NCBI GenBank assembly: GCA_903825395.1
Contig: CAIKAF010000023.1
Span: 62,001 to 126,000, forward strand
Reading direction: 5' to 3'
Length of the DNA stretch: 64,000 bases
Source: an uncultured Flavobacteriales bacterium
Lineage (GTDB): Bacteria > Bacteroidota > Bacteroidia > CAIKAF01
Of the stretch, positions 43,273 to 52,354 are shown piece by piece. Made by a program: the position numbers and the translations under genes. The notes beneath the pieces are model-generated. The model saw only the letters and a program-made list of their open reading frames with translations. It had not been told where the DNA came from and did not search any database. Each line of letters opens with the position of its first letter. Positions within the stretch are counted from its first letter, which is position 1.

Positions 43273-44060
43273 GGCGCTTTTTCCTTCACTTTAGCCTTTC
43301 TATTCTCCTTTTTGGAAGTATCTGGTACGCCCTCTCCCAAATCAATTGGATTGGAATTTTGGGATTGAATACCCTAACTCAAAAAACCGAAAAAAAACTG
43401 GAAGATATACTCTGGGAAGCCATCCAAGATTCAGAGGAAATATGCTCCGATTCAGAAGCGAACGAGGCCCTTCAAACCCTGTGGAATCGGCTCTGTAAGT
43501 CAAACCAATTAGACCCCAATAGTGTTCAGGTTCACCTGGTAATTAACGATGAAATGAACGCATTTGCTCTGCCTGGCGGCCACATTCTGATTCATTCAGG
43601 TTTAATCCAAGGCCTGGAAACTCCCGAAGAACTGGCAGGAGTACTTGGCCACGAAGTAGCTCATGTTCAATTAAATCACATTTCAAAAAAAATGGCCAAA
43701 GAAGTTGGGGTTTCCCTTCTATTAAGCGCCGCCGGAGGTGGCAGCGCCGCCGGCGAAGCCATTAAGGAAATTCTAAGCCAGCTTTCTTCCTCGGCCTACG
43801 ACCGAGGCCTAGAAAAAGAGGCCGATTTGAAATCGGTGGAATACCTTAAAAACGCAGGCATTAACCCCAATGCCATGATTGGAGTCATGGAAAAACTGGA
43901 AACCGAAATCCAATCCGATCTTCCTTCGTGGCTGGGTAGTCATCCTGACCTCTCGGAACGCAAAGAATACCTGAAAATAGCCACAGAACATATCGTTCTG
44001 ACCGAAAAACCCGTGTTGGACTCTGCCGCATGGGAAGGCTTGAAAACAGCCTGCGATTAA
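43269..44060 (+). CDS. M48-family zinc metallopeptidase
   Basis: 263 residues from the ATG at 43269, overlapping the previous stop. A signal anchor (about 3-25) is followed by the catalytic domain with HEVAHVQLNH (HExxH, near 136-145) and the downstream glutamate in REKEAD-like LEKEADLKSVEYL near 189-201. ALPGGHILIHSGL, just ahead, is typical of M48 (BepA/LoiP/HtpX relatives). The role would be quality control or processing of membrane or periplasmic proteins. Being coupled to three small membrane proteins suggests it could process one of them; that is inference. Confidence 0.88.
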   Translation: MRRFFLHFSLSILLFGSIWYALSQINWIGILGLNTLTQKTEKKLEDILWEAIQDSEEICSDSEANEALQTLWNRLCKSNQLDPNSVQVHLVINDEMNAFALPGGHILIHSGLIQGLETPEELAGVLGHEVAHVQLNHISKKMAKEVGVSLLLSAAGGGSAAGEAIKEILSQLSSSAYDRGLEKEADLKSVEYLKNAGINPNAMIGVMEKLETEIQSDLPSWLGSHPDLSERKEYLKIATEHIVLTEKPVLDSAAWEGLKTACD

Positions 44061-44371
44061 TTGCCTTCGGCCGCTCGGGACCTCTTAAAAAAAGGCTTGA
44101 GCCAAGGGTAGGCGAACAGCAGCATTGAGGCCAGATCTAACACCAGCCAAAAGGCTTTTTCGCGCAGGTGCACTTGCAAAAAGGGATTGTACAACACCAT
44201 TAAGGCTAAAAAAAGAATGGCGGAATACGATAAACCCTTTTTGTATTCTTCCCAAAAACAGAGCAGGGCCGACACAAAAACCAATGCACGAATCCATAGA
44301 TAAAACTCAGAAGGCAACGGCAACATAGCCAAGGCGAGGATAAAAAGCACCAGAACCCGTATTGCTTTCAT
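44057..44371 (-). CDS. Small four-helix membrane protein (DUF6804-like)
   Basis: 104 residues from MKAIRVLVLF at 44371; a longer frame reaching 44488 runs into repeat DNA and is rejected. Four hydrophobic stretches cover nearly the whole length (VLFILALAMLPL, WIRALVFVSALLCF, YSAILFLALMVLYNPF, AFWLVLDLASMLLFAYPWL). The LYNPF-LREKAFW-LDLA pattern fits the DUF6804 family. Its stop overlaps that of the M48 gene by 3 bases on the opposite strand. The function is unknown. Confidence 0.7.
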   Translation of the reverse strand: MKAIRVLVLFILALAMLPLPSEFYLWIRALVFVSALLCFWEEYKKGLSYSAILFLALMVLYNPFLQVHLREKAFWLVLDLASMLLFAYPWLKPFFKRSRAAEGN

Positions 44372-44458
44372 AGGTTTAAAGTTACATGGTACGTATCTTT
44401 TTTGCAAGTCTGTTGGCAGGCCGTTTGATTTCGAGTGGCCAAATGGACCGAGAGGCCT

Positions 44459-44600
44459 GCGGCAGGGATTGACGAGGCTACCCCGCAAGGGGCAAAACGG
44501 CTGCCGGCGCTTGCCTGGCGGAGCGACGTGAGGAGCTACCGCCGGGCAAGCGCCGGCCCGTTTTGGACCGCGGAGTAGCCCGGAAAGCCCGGCTGCCGCC
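44459..44600 (+). repeat. Covarying structured repeat, copy D
   Basis: GCGGCAGGGATTGA, then GGCTACCCCGC pairing with GCGGAGTAGCC. The arms CAAAACGG and CCGTTTTG pair, GCCGGCGCTTGCC pairs with GGCAAGCGCCGGC, and the central block is GGAGCGACGTGAGGAGCTACC. The right end is GGAAAGCCCGGCTGCCGCCC. It lies between divergent genes and fills much of a 370-base gap. Confidence 0.9.
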
Positions 44601-44741
44601 CCAATTTGAATCCAAAATAGGGAACCCTAGCCGATTCCATTTCTGTCTAAATTCGCTGCATTCTGCCCCAAAATTAAATTCAACATTCGCGACCGAAGGC
44701 AAAGCCCGAAAACTTCCGTAACTTTCCAAAAATAATTTCAA

Positions 44742-46508
44742 ATGAGAGCCTCCCGCAACTTTGATTTGCTGTTGGAATATGCAGCCCAATACCCCGAACG
44801 CAGCATGCTGGCCGGCAAGAAAAACGGACAGTGGATTGAATATTCTGCAAAAGCATGCCTCGATACCATTAATCAACTCAGCTACGGCCTACTCCATTTA
44901 GGATTTGAAGCCGGAGATCGGGCTGCCATTATTTCCTTCAACCGCCCGGAATGGAACTGGGCTGATTATGCCGTTAGCCAACTCGGTGGAATCAGCGTTC
45001 CGATGTACCCAACCGCTTCCGCTGACGATCAGGCCTATATACTAAACGATGCTCAAGTGAAAGTTTTGTTCATCGAAAAAGATGAGTTTATTCAAAAATG
45101 GCTGAGTATAAAAGATCAAGTTCCTTCCATTCAACACGTAGTTACGTTCGAAGCCCATGCAGAAGGAAAAATCCTGTCCGAATTGATTTCCATTGGAAAG
45201 GAGAACCCCGACCCCAAAACTCTGGAATCTAGACGCAGCAATATCCGCAGCGAAGATCTGATGACCTTAATCTACACCAGCGGAACCACGGGACGACCAA
45301 AAGGGGTGATGCTTAGCCACCAGAATATCCTATCAAACGTCAATACCTGCACCGATTTATTTCCCATGTTCCAAGACAAAAAGGTCCTTTCCTTTTTGCC
45401 TTTGTGCCATATTTTTGAGCGCATGGTTGGCTACCTGTATGTAAGCCTGAGAGCTAGCATTTACTACGCTGAAAGCATGGAAACCATCGGTGAAAATCTG
45501 AAAGAAGTTCATCCTTATGCCTTTACCACTGTCCCAAGGTTGCTAGAAAAAGTGTACGATAAAATTGTGGCCGCCGGACGCGCAAAACCACAACCCATCC
45601 GAGCCATCTTTTTCTGGGCACTAAAACTAGGCCATGCCTACGAATTGCACGGAAAAAATGGAGCTTGGTATAGTTTTAAACTGAAAATTGCCGATGCTTT
45701 GGTCTTTAAAAAGTGGAGGGCCGCTTTGGGTGGAGAAGCTGAAGTCATCGTTACGGGTGCTGCGGCCTTACAGCCTAGGCTGGCAAGAGTGTTTACCGCA
45801 GCCGGCATTTCGGTGCTCGAAGGCTACGGCCTTACTGAAACAAGCCCCGTTATAACGGTGAACCAAATGCCTCATTCCGGACGGATGTTCGGATCGGTAG
45901 GTCCAGTTATCGATGGTGTTCAGGTTAAAATCGCTGACGATGGAGAAATTCTGTGCAAAGGCCCCAACGTTATGATGGGATACTACAACAAACCGGAAGC
46001 TACTGCCGAGGTGATGGACGCCGAAGGCTGGTTTCATACCGGCGACATCGGCGAATTCCGAGAAGGAAAATTCCTTGCCATCACCGACCGGAAAAAAGAA
46101 GTGTTTAAGACGAGCGGCGGTAAATACATCGCTCCTCAACCCATGGAAAACGCATTCAAGGAATCTACTTTTATTGAACAAATTATGGTGGTGGGGCCAG
46201 ACCGCAATTTCCCTTCAGCCATTATCTCGCCCGCTTGGGAACAAGTAGAAGCGTGGCTAAGGCATAAAAACCTGCCCCTTCGCCCCCATGAAGAGCTGAT
46301 TAATGATGACCTTGTACGGGCAAAATTTGAACGTGAAATTCAATCCATTAATAAACGATTTGGACAGTGGGAACAAGTCAAAAAATTCAGCCTTGTAGCA
46401 CAGCCTTTCTCAATTGAAGGGGGAGAATTAACCCCAACCCTTAAATTAAGGCGTAAAGCGGTATATGAAAAGTATGCGCAACTGGTGGAATCCATGTATT
46501 CTAAATGA
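44742..46508 (+). CDS. fadD: Long-chain acyl-CoA synthetase (AMP-forming)
   Basis: 588 residues of the ANL superfamily. The phosphate-binding motif YTSGTTGRPKGV lies near 178-189. Also visible are the FLPLCHIFERM segment typical of long-chain fatty acyl-CoA ligases, GYGLTETSPVITVN near 364-377, and the TGDIGEF/DRKKE hinge near 430-450. It activates free fatty acids to acyl-CoA for membrane lipid synthesis or oxidation at the inner membrane face. A weak box TAACTTTC lies 16 bases before the start. It resembles the FAA1/LACS-like group more than E. coli FadD. Confidence 0.88.
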   Translation: MRASRNFDLLLEYAAQYPERSMLAGKKNGQWIEYSAKACLDTINQLSYGLLHLGFEAGDRAAIISFNRPEWNWADYAVSQLGGISVPMYPTASADDQAYILNDAQVKVLFIEKDEFIQKWLSIKDQVPSIQHVVTFEAHAEGKILSELISIGKENPDPKTLESRRSNIRSEDLMTLIYTSGTTGRPKGVMLSHQNILSNVNTCTDLFPMFQDKKVLSFLPLCHIFERMVGYLYVSLRASIYYAESMETIGENLKEVHPYAFTTVPRLLEKVYDKIVAAGRAKPQPIRAIFFWALKLGHAYELHGKNGAWYSFKLKIADALVFKKWRAALGGEAEVIVTGAAALQPRLARVFTAAGISVLEGYGLTETSPVITVNQMPHSGRMFGSVGPVIDGVQVKIADDGEILCKGPNVMMGYYNKPEATAEVMDAEGWFHTGDIGEFREGKFLAITDRKKEVFKTSGGKYIAPQPMENAFKESTFIEQIMVVGPDRNFPSAIISPAWEQVEAWLRHKNLPLRPHEELINDDLVRAKFEREIQSINKRFGQWEQVKKFSLVAQPFSIEGGELTPTLKLRRKAVYEKYAQLVESMYSK

Positions 46509-46556
46509 TAATTGAAACGATCGAATCTAAGCCCCAATTTTTTTATTTTCTATTCT

Positions 46557-47000
46557 ATGACCAAAATGAATAAATGTCATTTTATTGTTTGGTATGTTTT
46601 GCCGTTGTGCATGGCAGGAATCGGACTTTCATTCTCAAAGGCCCCAACCCAGGCACAGTTAACCATACAAGGCATTACTTCAATTCGGGGCTCAGTTCGA
46701 GTTGCTTTGTACAATAAGCCTGAGGGGTTCACCGAACCCAAAAAAGCCGTTCACCTAAAAAGTGTATCTGTAGAATCAGCAACGGTCATTGTTGATTTAA
46801 ATGTTCCACCCGGCAGGTATGCTGTAGCTGTATTTCACGATGAAAACAACAATGGTGTGCTCGATAAAAATGCCTTTGGGCTTCCAACCGAAGCATACGG
46901 ATTCAGCAACAACGCCCGAGGGCGATTCGGTCCCCCCGATTTCAATAGCTGTGTAGTGGAAATTGGGCCAAACACCAAGAACAGCATAAAGGTGCGCTAA
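46557..47000 (+). CDS. DUF2141 secreted protein
   Basis: 147 residues from MTKMNK at 46557 (ATG at 46566 equally possible; 46512 would place extra residues ahead of the signal). Signal peptide to about residue 30. The mature domain shows the DUF2141 pattern: SIRGSVRVALYNKPEGF near 40-56, PPGRYAVAVFHDENNNGVLD near 83-102, and a GLPTEAYGFSNNARG-type stretch near 107-121. These are small beta-sandwich periplasmic proteins of unknown role. Confidence 0.85.
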   Translation: MTKMNKCHFIVWYVLPLCMAGIGLSFSKAPTQAQLTIQGITSIRGSVRVALYNKPEGFTEPKKAVHLKSVSVESATVIVDLNVPPGRYAVAVFHDENNNGVLDKNAFGLPTEAYGFSNNARGRFGPPDFNSCVVEIGPNTKNSIKVR

Positions 47001-47008
47001 AACACCTC

Positions 47009-48259
47009 CTATTTAACGGCTCTTTTGAGTAAATGCATGCACACTTGAACAGCGGCTTCCATATCTTGAACGCTGACGTATTCCTGAACCGAATGAATGG
47101 CCATCTCACCTGTAAATATGTTTGGACAAGGTAAACCCATAAAGCTCAAGCGACTGCCATCTGTTCCTCCTCGAATCGGAAGTTCTTGCACCCTTAATCC
47201 CGCATCCTGATACGCCTGCCTTGCCAATTCCATTACCTCGGGATGCTGCCGCAAAATTTCAGCCATATTTCGGTATTGTTCCTTCCTGATCATGGTGAAT
47301 TCTGAGCCAGGAAAAGCATGGCATGCTTGCTTTGCCAAGGTTTCCAATTTGGCGGCTTGCTCATCCAGTTTGGCGGTATCGAAATCGCGCAAAATAAAAG
47401 AAACACTGGCTTGTTCCAGCTGGCCTTTTAACCCCATTGGATGCACAAACCCCTGCCGGCCTTCCGTTGTTTCAGGCGAAAGGTTCTCTGAAGGTAGGGT
47501 ACTTAAAAAATGGGCCGCCACTTTGATGGCATTTACCATTTTGCCTTTTGCATATCCAGGGTGCGCACTTATTCCTTTTAATGTAATTTCAACAAAGTCT
47601 GCGCTAAAATTCTCTCCTTCCAAAGTACCCCTTGGTCCGCCATCCAATGTGTAGCCAAAATCTGCATTAACCTTAGCCATATTAATGGCATCCACGCCTC
47701 TACCTATTTCTTCATCGGGAGTAAATAAAACAACTACATCTCCATGCAACCAGTCTGGATGCTGCATCAGCTGCTGTGCCAACTCCATTATTATAGCCAC
47801 TCCGGCTTTATCGTCTGCCCCAAGAAGCGTAGTTCCAGAGGCGGTAATGATGTCGTCGCCAATGCGCTCTTTTAAATACACTTGGTGCTCTTTAGAAATA
47901 ACAACAGCGGGATTGTCTGGCAGTACAATCGGACTGCCGTCCCATTTGGGATGTAAAATGGGTTTTACATTCGTACCGCTGCAATCGGGCGCAGTATCAA
48001 CATGCGAACAAAAACAAATGCTTGGTGCTTTTAACCCCTCCGGCAAGTTTGAAGGAATGCGCGCATAGACATATCCGTTGTCATCCAGTTCCACCTGCTC
48101 AATTCCATAGGACCGAAGTTCTTCAACCAAAATCTTGGCTAAGTCCAACTGTTTAAACGTAGAAGGCTGAGTTGAGGAGGATGCATCCGATTGGGTGTCA
48201 ACACGAACATACCGCATCAATTTATCGGCGACCTGAAATACAATGGCAGAAGGGTTCAT
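47009..48259 (-). CDS. pepT: Peptidase T (aminotripeptidase)
   Basis: 416 residues, an M20B zinc peptidase that releases the N-terminal residue of tripeptides. HVDTAPDCSG near 86-95, GADDKAG near 149-155, DEEIGRGVD near 184-192 and the later RGGTDGSRLSFMGLP near 369-383 provide the two-metal site and catalytic Asp and Glu. Cytoplasmic. It is followed by a convergent DUF2141 gene only 8 bases away, with no visible terminator between them. Confidence 0.93.
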   Translation of the reverse strand: MNPSAIVFQVADKLMRYVRVDTQSDASSSTQPSTFKQLDLAKILVEELRSYGIEQVELDDNGYVYARIPSNLPEGLKAPSICFCSHVDTAPDCSGTNVKPILHPKWDGSPIVLPDNPAVVISKEHQVYLKERIGDDIITASGTTLLGADDKAGVAIIMELAQQLMQHPDWLHGDVVVLFTPDEEIGRGVDAINMAKVNADFGYTLDGGPRGTLEGENFSADFVEITLKGISAHPGYAKGKMVNAIKVAAHFLSTLPSENLSPETTEGRQGFVHPMGLKGQLEQASVSFILRDFDTAKLDEQAAKLETLAKQACHAFPGSEFTMIRKEQYRNMAEILRQHPEVMELARQAYQDAGLRVQELPIRGGTDGSRLSFMGLPCPNIFTGEMAIHSVQEYVSVQDMEAAVQVCMHLLKRAVK

Positions 48260-48308
48260 TCCGTTAATTTCAGTAAAGATACATAATGTAGCCTAGTTCA
48301 TTTCTGAA

Positions 48309-49664
48309 TTAAAACCAGGGGTTTGATAGCTTAGCGGGGATATCCATTCGAATTCGCCAGGGTTGAGGATAGGCATTGTTAAATCTATTTCCCGCTGTTT
48401 TTAACCAGCCCAAACCAAGTCCATTGAATTCAGCTAAAATCCAAGGCTCATTCTGTGGTTTAAAATAAGGTGCCAGACCTTTCAAATATGGCAATACCTG
48501 AAATTCATCCAAGCTAAGTCGAGGTGCAGGACATCCCGAAATAAAGGCCAAATGGCTATCGGGAATAGAACGTCCCTTTTCGGATTTTCCTAAGCAAATA
48601 CCCAAAAATTGCAAGCCTGGAATCCGCGACCAAAAGGAAGGAAGAGGCTGTCGAATGGCATACCAGGCTGAATTCCATTCCATGCAGTTCCACTGCACAT
48701 TCTCGGGGAGGTATGCCGAAAAAGGACAACTGTTCGCAGATTTAGGTGCCACTTCCATCTCCTCCTCAATGCAAGTCCCTTCTTTTTTCCAGGCAGCGAC
48801 ATAAAAACCTTCCCCCCTTACTTCGCCAGGGTATGCAATCCAACCCATTGAATTAGTGAGCTGTTTAAAACCAAAGTCTTCTGATAAACTGAGTTGAACC
48901 GGCCGCATACCCAAAGAAAACAATAGGTCTGCATGGCCATGATTTTCATGCTCATTAAAGGTACATGTACTGTAAATCAAATGTCCACCAGGCTTGATTA
49001 ATTTAACGGCATCTGGCAAAATCGAAGATTGCGTTTTCGCACACTGAGTTCTAAGGTGAAATGACCATTGTTGCCGAGCAAATGCATCCTTGCGAAACAT
49101 GCCCTCCCCAGAACAAGGTGCATCCAACAGCAGCAGATCGGCAGATTCCGGAATAGCTTTAGCCAATTGTTCAGGATACACTCTTGATTGCATGGAATTT
49201 GAGTACCCCCATTTTTTAAGGTTGTCTTGGAGAGCCAAGGCTCGGTTGGGAATCGGCTCATTCGCCAACAACCATCCCTTTTCCTGCATCCAATCCAACA
49301 ACAAGGTACTTTTCCCTCCAGGAGCCGCTGCCAAATCAATGGCGAATTTAGGCTTAGGAAGTTGATTTATTACTTCCCACAGCACCATAGACGAGGCCTC
49401 TTGAACATAATATGCACCGGCATGGAATGCAGGATCTAAAGTAAATACGGGCCGTTGGGCCAAATATCTTCCTTCAGGATGCCAAGGAACCTTTTCTAAG
49501 GTGGAGTGGCTAAACCTTTTTTGGGGATGAAGACGAATTGAACTGACGGCCGGTTGATTTAGAGCATGCAATCGTTGCTCGGCCTCTGCCCCCCACGCCG
49601 TAGTACATACCTCTATAAAATCAGCCGGAAGAGGCTCAGGCCTTGCGCTGCTTGAAGGTTTCAT
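48309..49664 (-). CDS. rsmF: rRNA cytosine-C5 methyltransferase (RsmF/NOL1-NOP2-like)
   Basis: 451 residues. The SAM-binding segment AAAPGGKSTLLLDWM lies near 111-125. The two cysteines of the RNA m5C methyltransferase family are in DAPCSGEGMF near 180-189 and STCTFNEHEN near 231-240. The C-terminal extension (about 300-451) has the PUA-like layout of RsmF/YebU-type enzymes. It probably methylates a cytosine in 16S rRNA; which one is not readable. The annotated start lies 28 bases inside the rlmB gene, so the two are cotranscribed. An internal start is possible. Confidence 0.88.
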   Translation of the reverse strand: MKPSSSARPEPLPADFIEVCTTAWGAEAEQRLHALNQPAVSSIRLHPQKRFSHSTLEKVPWHPEGRYLAQRPVFTLDPAFHAGAYYVQEASSMVLWEVINQLPKPKFAIDLAAAPGGKSTLLLDWMQEKGWLLANEPIPNRALALQDNLKKWGYSNSMQSRVYPEQLAKAIPESADLLLLDAPCSGEGMFRKDAFARQQWSFHLRTQCAKTQSSILPDAVKLIKPGGHLIYSTCTFNEHENHGHADLLFSLGMRPVQLSLSEDFGFKQLTNSMGWIAYPGEVRGEGFYVAAWKKEGTCIEEEMEVAPKSANSCPFSAYLPENVQWNCMEWNSAWYAIRQPLPSFWSRIPGLQFLGICLGKSEKGRSIPDSHLAFISGCPAPRLSLDEFQVLPYLKGLAPYFKPQNEPWILAEFNGLGLGWLKTAGNRFNNAYPQPWRIRMDIPAKLSNPWF

Positions 49665-50376
49665 AGGCTAAAATGCCGGCAGCTACAGATACATTCAAAG
49701 AAGAAACCGGTCCGGTTTGTGGAATAGAAATGGAGCTATCTGCCAGGCTTAAATACGCTGGAGAAATACCCTCATGCTCGGAACCCAACATCAGCATAAG
49801 AGGTTGATTTAAATCCGCCTTAGAGGGCTGTAATTCTCCCTTTTCATGAACAGCAAAAAAATGCAATCCGCTCTCCTTTAATTCTCGAATGGTATCCTTT
49901 AAGTTCCAAACTCGACACAAGGGCAAATGAAGTAAGGCTCCTGCTGAAGATTTAATGGTGTCTTCGCTGATTAAGGCCGACCCCCTAGAAGGTATTACCA
50001 ATGCATGCGCACCAAAACAAAGTGCACTTCGAGCAATAGCCCCCATATTTCTGACATCCGAAACCTGATCAAGCAAAACAATAAACGGAGATTGTCCCGC
50101 CTCAAAAATCTGTGCAACAATATCCTGAATATCAGGATTCGGAACAACAGACCGAAAGGCAATCAAACCTTGGTGTTGGCCTCGGGTTGTTCTATTCAAC
50201 TTTTCTTGTGGAACCTCTTGAACTGGAATATTCCGTTCTTGGGTTATGCGCAACAATTGTTCGGCCCCTTTGCCACTGATTCCCTTTCGAAGAAGGATTT
50301 TTTCAATGGGATGATTTGCCTCCAGTGCTTCTAAAACCGGATGCCAGCCATAAATAAGTTGGGGCAAATCAGACAT
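49636..50376 (-). CDS. rlmB: 23S rRNA (guanosine-2'-O-)-methyltransferase RlmB-like
   Basis: 246 residues of the SPOUT (TrmH/SpoU) class. The N-terminal substrate-binding domain begins YGWHPVLEALEAN near 9-21. The three SPOUT motifs appear in order: DQVSDVRNMGAIARSALCFG near 104-123, LMLGSEHEGIS near 195-205 and ISIPQTGPVSSLNVSVAAGI near 215-234. The knot-forming C-terminus is intact. It methylates the ribose of G2251-type positions of 23S rRNA. It overlaps the next gene by 29 bases and lies 9 bases after clpX. Confidence 0.9.
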   Translation of the reverse strand: MSDLPQLIYGWHPVLEALEANHPIEKILLRKGISGKGAEQLLRITQERNIPVQEVPQEKLNRTTRGQHQGLIAFRSVVPNPDIQDIVAQIFEAGQSPFIVLLDQVSDVRNMGAIARSALCFGAHALVIPSRGSALISEDTIKSSAGALLHLPLCRVWNLKDTIRELKESGLHFFAVHEKGELQPSKADLNQPLMLMLGSEHEGISPAYLSLADSSISIPQTGPVSSLNVSVAAGILAYETFKQRKA

Positions 50377-50385
50377 AAATAGAGG

Positions 50386-51612
50386 TTAAGCTGCCGAACC
50401 AAATTGAGATTGCGCGAGCCGTTTTTCGGCCATCTCGCGGGTAATTATTAGCTCAGACGCCCCTGAATCTGGAGCATCAAACATCTCCTGCCTCATAATT
50501 GCCTCGAAAATAGAGCGAAGACCACGAGCCCCTAACTTATATTCTAACGCTTTTTCTACGATCAAATCCAACACCTCATCTTCAACCTTCAGGTGTACAT
50601 TGTCCATTTCCAACAGCTTTTGATACTGACTTAAAAGAGCGTTTTTGGGTTCTGTCAAAATGCGCTTCAATGCAGATGCATCCAATGGAGACAAATAAGT
50701 AACCACAGGAAGCCGTCCAACCAATTCTGGAATTAATCCAAACGACTTTATGTCTTGAGGAGCGACATACTGAAGCACATCTTCTTCGTTTGGCCGAGTT
50801 TTTCCTTGAGGTTTAAATCCTATCGATTGCCTAGATAAACGGTCTGAAATACGGCGTTGAATCCCATCAAAGGCTCCTCCGCAAATAAATAAAATGTGTC
50901 GAGTATCCACCTGAATCAGCTTTTGTTCAGGATGCTTTCTCCCTCCTTGAGGAGGAACTCCAATCACACTTCCTTCCAGTAATTTCAATAGTCCTTGTTG
51001 CACGCCTTCTCCACTAACATCTCGGGTAAGCGAGGGGTTATCCCCCTTACGAGCAATTTTATCAATCTCATCAATAAAAACAATACCTCGTTGAGCAGAT
51101 TCAACATTGTAGTCTGCTGCCTGTAGCAATCGCGTCAGCACACTTTCCACATCTTCCCCTACATAACCGGCCTCCGTTAAAACGGTGGCATCTGCTATGC
51201 AAAAGGGAACATTGAGCATTCTAGCAATGGTTCTGGCAATTAGAGTTTTTCCCGTACCTGTTTCTCCAACTAGAATAACATTGCTTTTATCAATTTCGAT
51301 ATCGTCTTTGTTTTTACCGGCTTGATTTATGCGCTTATAGTGGTTATACACCGCAACTGCAAGCGTGATTTTTGCCTCATCTTGCCCAATAACATATTCA
51401 TCAAGGAAAGCTCTAATTTGCTTTGGCTTTATCAACTTCAGCTCATTTGATGCCCGTTTTCCCGGTGCTGAGGTCCGCTCCGCGTGAACAATTTCGTGCG
51501 CTTGCTCTACACAATCTGAACATATTTCAGCTTTGTGCCCACTAATCAACAAGTCAACTTCGGTCCTTGGCCGAAGGCAAAATGAACAAAACTGAGCTGG
51601 AGGTTTGGCCAT
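50386..51612 (-). CDS. clpX: ATP-dependent Clp protease ATP-binding subunit ClpX
   Basis: 408 residues. The N-terminal C4 zinc finger is CSFC near 8-11 and CSDC near 32-35. The AAA+ domain has Walker A GETGTGKT near 116, Walker [11 protein letters not shown] near 175, and the [13 protein letters not shown] region. The pore loop is GYVGEDVES. ClpX unfolds proteins and feeds them to ClpP, whose gene directly precedes it: the stop of clpP and the start of clpX share one base. The order tig-clpP-clpX is conserved across bacteria. Confidence 0.97.
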   Translation of the reverse strand: MAKPPAQFCSFCLRPRTEVDLLISGHKAEICSDCVEQAHEIVHAERTSAPGKRASNELKLIKPKQIRAFLDEYVIGQDEAKITLAVAVYNHYKRINQAGKNKDDIEIDKSNVILVGETGTGKTLIARTIARMLNVPFCIADATVLTEAGYVGEDVESVLTRLLQAADYNVESAQRGIVFIDEIDKIARKGDNPSLTRDVSGEGVQQGLLKLLEGSVIGVPPQGGRKHPEQKLIQVDTRHILFICGGAFDGIQRRISDRLSRQSIGFKPQGKTRPNEEDVLQYVAPQDIKSFGLIPELVGRLPVVTYLSPLDASALKRILTEPKNALLSQYQKLLEMDNVHLKVEDEVLDLIVEKALEYKLGARGLRSIFEAIMRQEMFDAPDSGASELIITREMAEKRLAQSQFGSAA

Positions 51613-52313
51613 TACTTTCCAACTTGTTTAGCTAGCACCTCATCAATCATTCCATATTCCTTCGCTTCTTGTGCAATCATCCAATAATCTCGGTCAGAGT
51701 CGGCCTCAACTTTTTCAATAGACTGATTAGAATGGTTAGCTATGATTTGATACAATTCCTTTTTCAGTTTTTGAATTTCACGGTGCGTAATTTCAATATC
51801 AGAGGCTTGCCCTTGAGCTCCACCCAGCGGCTGATGTATCATAATTCTAGAATGAGGCAAGGCTGTGCGTTTCCCCGCAGCTCCAGCACACAGTAAAACT
51901 GCACCCATACTGGCAGCTAGCCCAACGCAAATTGTGGCAACGTCAGGACCAATCCACTGCATTGTATCGTAAATTCCTAGGCCAGCATATACTGAACCAC
52001 CAGGAGAATTAATGTAAATCTGTATATCTCGTTTGCTATCTGCACTTTCAAGAAACAACAATTGAGCCTGAATAATATTTGCAATATAATCGTCAATGGG
52101 AGTGCCTAAAAATATGATGCGATCCATCATTAGGCGGGAAAAGACATCTACCTCGCGGAAATTGACGGGACGTTCTTCAATAACGGTACGCGTCATGTTT
52201 TCAACGGAAGACATGTAGGTGTCAAGATGCATACTCGAAATTCCCCGGTGTTTAACCGCATACTTTTTAAACTCATCGTGTGGGAACATAGACAATAAAT
52301 TAGCGTTCGGCAT
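51612..52313 (-). CDS. clpP: ATP-dependent Clp protease proteolytic subunit
   Basis: 233 residues. The catalytic Ser is in [11 protein letters not shown] near 131-141, the His in IMIHQPLGG near 155-163, and the Asp near 205. The N-terminus is about 25 residues longer than usual; [13 protein letters not shown] near residue 14 is the typical start of mature Bacteroidota ClpP, so the true start may be an internal ATG, at MFPHDEF. A perfect -7 box upstream (52328-52335) shows that it can be transcribed apart from tig. Confidence 0.96.
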   Translation of the reverse strand: MPNANLLSMFPHDEFKKYAVKHRGISSMHLDTYMSSVENMTRTVIEERPVNFREVDVFSRLMMDRIIFLGTPIDDYIANIIQAQLLFLESADSKRDIQIYINSPGGSVYAGLGIYDTMQWIGPDVATICVGLAASMGAVLLCAGAAGKRTALPHSRIMIHQPLGGAQGQASDIEITHREIQKLKKELYQIIANHSNQSIEKVEADSDRDYWMIAQEAKEYGMIDEVLAKQVGK

Positions 52314-52327
52314 TAGTACCGAATGAA

Positions 52328-52335
52328 CAAAGATA
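52328..52335 (-). promoter_or_regulatory. Candidate -7 box TATCTTTG upstream of clpP
   Basis: A perfect TAnnTTTG match on the minus strand in the 41-base tig-clpP gap, 14 bases before the annotated ATG. If used, the leader would be only a few bases, which also fits an internal ClpP start. Confidence 0.45.
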
Positions 52336-52354
52336 AGGAAAATGGAGGTGAGGC

